Assembly: GCA_012800685.1 (NCBI GenBank)
Contig: JAAZIT010000313.1
Span: forward strand, 1 to 7,368
Length of the DNA: 7,368 nucleotides
Direction of reading: 5' to 3'
From: Clostridiales bacterium
GTDB taxonomy: Bacteria; Bacillota; Clostridia; Oscillospirales; Ruminococcaceae
The position numbers and the translations under genes are program-made. Below are positions 6,828 to 7,368 of this stretch, in pieces; the first letter of the stretch is position 1; the number at the start of each line of letters is the position of its first letter. The notes below the pieces were generated by a model, which was given only the letters and a program-made list of their open reading frames with translations, searched no databases and was not told where the DNA came from.

Positions 6828-7103
6828 ATGACTGAACTAAAACAGGGGAGACATAACGCAATATTAGAGAATAGAAATAAGCTTGTTCTAACAGGTATAA
6901 CAGACGTAGATAATTTCGATGACACCAGCGTTTCGCTTTTTACGGAGCTAGGAGAGCTTATAATAAGAGGGAGAAAGCTCCATATAAATGTAATGAATGT
7001 GGAAACAGGGGATTTAACAGTTGAGGGGGATATTTGTTCGTTGGTTTATGGTGATAAGGATAGAAGAAAAAAAGCTAATGCCTTTGGAAAGCTTTTCAGA
7101 TAA
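6828..7103 (+). CDS. yabP: Sporulation protein YabP
   Basis: This 91-residue protein of the YabP/YqfC family is known from endospore formers, where yabP is expressed in the mother cell and is usually followed by yabQ; its exact biochemical role is not established. The family pattern is clear: an early R-x-x-L-x-L-T-G-I segment (about 17-24), V-x-x-F-D (27-31), a central G-x-L-x-I-R-G-x-x-L-x-I stretch (42-53), then G-D-L-x-V-E-G and the basic C-terminus ending G-K-L-F-R. Length is close to the B. subtilis protein. AGGAGG (6815-6820) lies 7 nt before the ATG. It has no signal peptide or membrane segment. It is transcribed away from the glycosidase genes and is probably functionally unrelated to them. 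No sigma-E-like promoter could be defended upstream, and no yabQ begins in the 265 nt that follow. The last 33 nt of the gene are imperfectly repeated beyond the stop. Confidence 0.9.
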   Translation: MTELKQGRHNAILENRNKLVLTGITDVDNFDDTSVSLFTELGELIIRGRKLHINVMNVETGDLTVEGDICSLVYGDKDRRKKANAFGKLFR

Positions 7104-7165
7104 AGCAATGCTTTGGGAAAGTTTTTTAAATAGAGCTAATGCTTTCAAAGCCTTTTAGATATTTT
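7071..7165 (+). repeat. Three imperfect tandem copies of the yabP 3' terminus
   Basis: Copy 1 (7071-7103) encodes the last ten residues and stop of YabP. Copy 2 (7102-7133) repeats it with about 79% identity and in frame would read SNALGKFFK followed by TAG. Copy 3 (about 7132-7160) repeats the GCTAATGC, TTT, AAAGC, CTTTTAGATA elements with small indels. Only copy 1 is translated. The arrangement suggests tandem duplication of the gene end followed by drift. Confidence 0.7.
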
Positions 7166-7222
7166 TAATAAAGATAAATATTTATACATAGTGGAAATTC
7201 TAAGTTTTTTAAAAAAGTTTTG

Positions 7223-7368
7223 CCACAACCCTAACTCAAAGCTCCACTACAGTTTTAACATAAAGCCTACCAAAATCTTAATGTAAAGCCTTTCCATAAC
7301 ACTAATACAAAGCCATACTATAACCTTAAATCAAACCCACCACAGCCCTAATTTAATCCCAACCACAG
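7223..7368. repeat. Degenerate ~24-nt tandem repeat reaching the window edge
   Basis: About six units of 21-25 nt start at 7223, 7244, 7269, 7292, 7316 and 7340, with a seventh cut off at 7362. Each follows the pattern CCA(t)AaccCTAAtncAAAGCCt: a C/A-rich start, CTAA or TTAA in the middle, and usually AAAGCC at the end. Units differ at several positions. There is a strong strand bias (very few G on the plus strand) and no reading frame. The array probably continues past the window. Confidence 0.65.

Noticed and set aside
7202..7224. Plus-strand terminator for yabP at the TTTTTTAAAAAA palindrome
   Set aside because: The stem would be A-T only with no G-C pairs and no clean U-tract after it; it is too weak to support.

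Overview
The window looks like chromosomal DNA from an AT-rich, endospore-forming Gram-positive of the Clostridia, plausibly a plant-fibre-degrading Ruminococcus-type gut or rumen bacterium. The evidence is a yabP sporulation gene, sigma-A promoters of the TTGACa/TATAAT type, strong AGGAGG-like ribosome sites, lipobox-type lipoproteins, and two plant-polysaccharide glycosidases. No species assignment is possible from the sequence alone.

Layout, left to right. Positions 1-985 (minus) hold the first 328 codons of a lipoprotein ABC-transporter sugar-binding protein. It runs off the left edge and has a near-consensus promoter at 1034-1062. A clean intrinsic terminator on the minus strand lies at 1100-1133. 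Positions 1142-1917 have no gene but hold two layers of direct repeats: an older 55-nt pair and a recent ~138-nt pair rich in hairpins. Positions 1918-4194 (minus) encode a GH74 xyloglucanase lipoprotein. A 163-nt spacer follows, with a hairpin, a six-copy heptanucleotide repeat and a 24-bp palindrome. Positions 4358-6547 (minus) encode a cytoplasmic GH36 alpha-galactosidase with its own extended -10 promoter at 6630-6657. Divergently, 6828-7103 (plus) encodes YabP. Its 3' end is tandemly repeated past the stop, and a second degenerate ~24-nt tandem repeat runs to the right edge.

How the genes may work together: the galactosidase and GH74 genes are co-oriented, and no convincing promoter was found in front of GH74, so they may form one transcript. 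The GH74 lipoprotein would cut xyloglucan at the cell surface, the binding protein would capture oligosaccharides for import, and GH36 would remove alpha-galactose in the cytoplasm. Xyloglucan normally carries beta-galactose, so GH36 more likely serves raffinose-family sugars or galactomannan fragments. The grouping is better read as a mixed plant-glycan cluster than a dedicated xyloglucan pathway. No clearly new protein system is visible. The least explained material is the structured non-coding DNA: the hairpin repeat pair, inverted repeats at or across stop codons, the heptanucleotide array, and the duplicated yabP tail.
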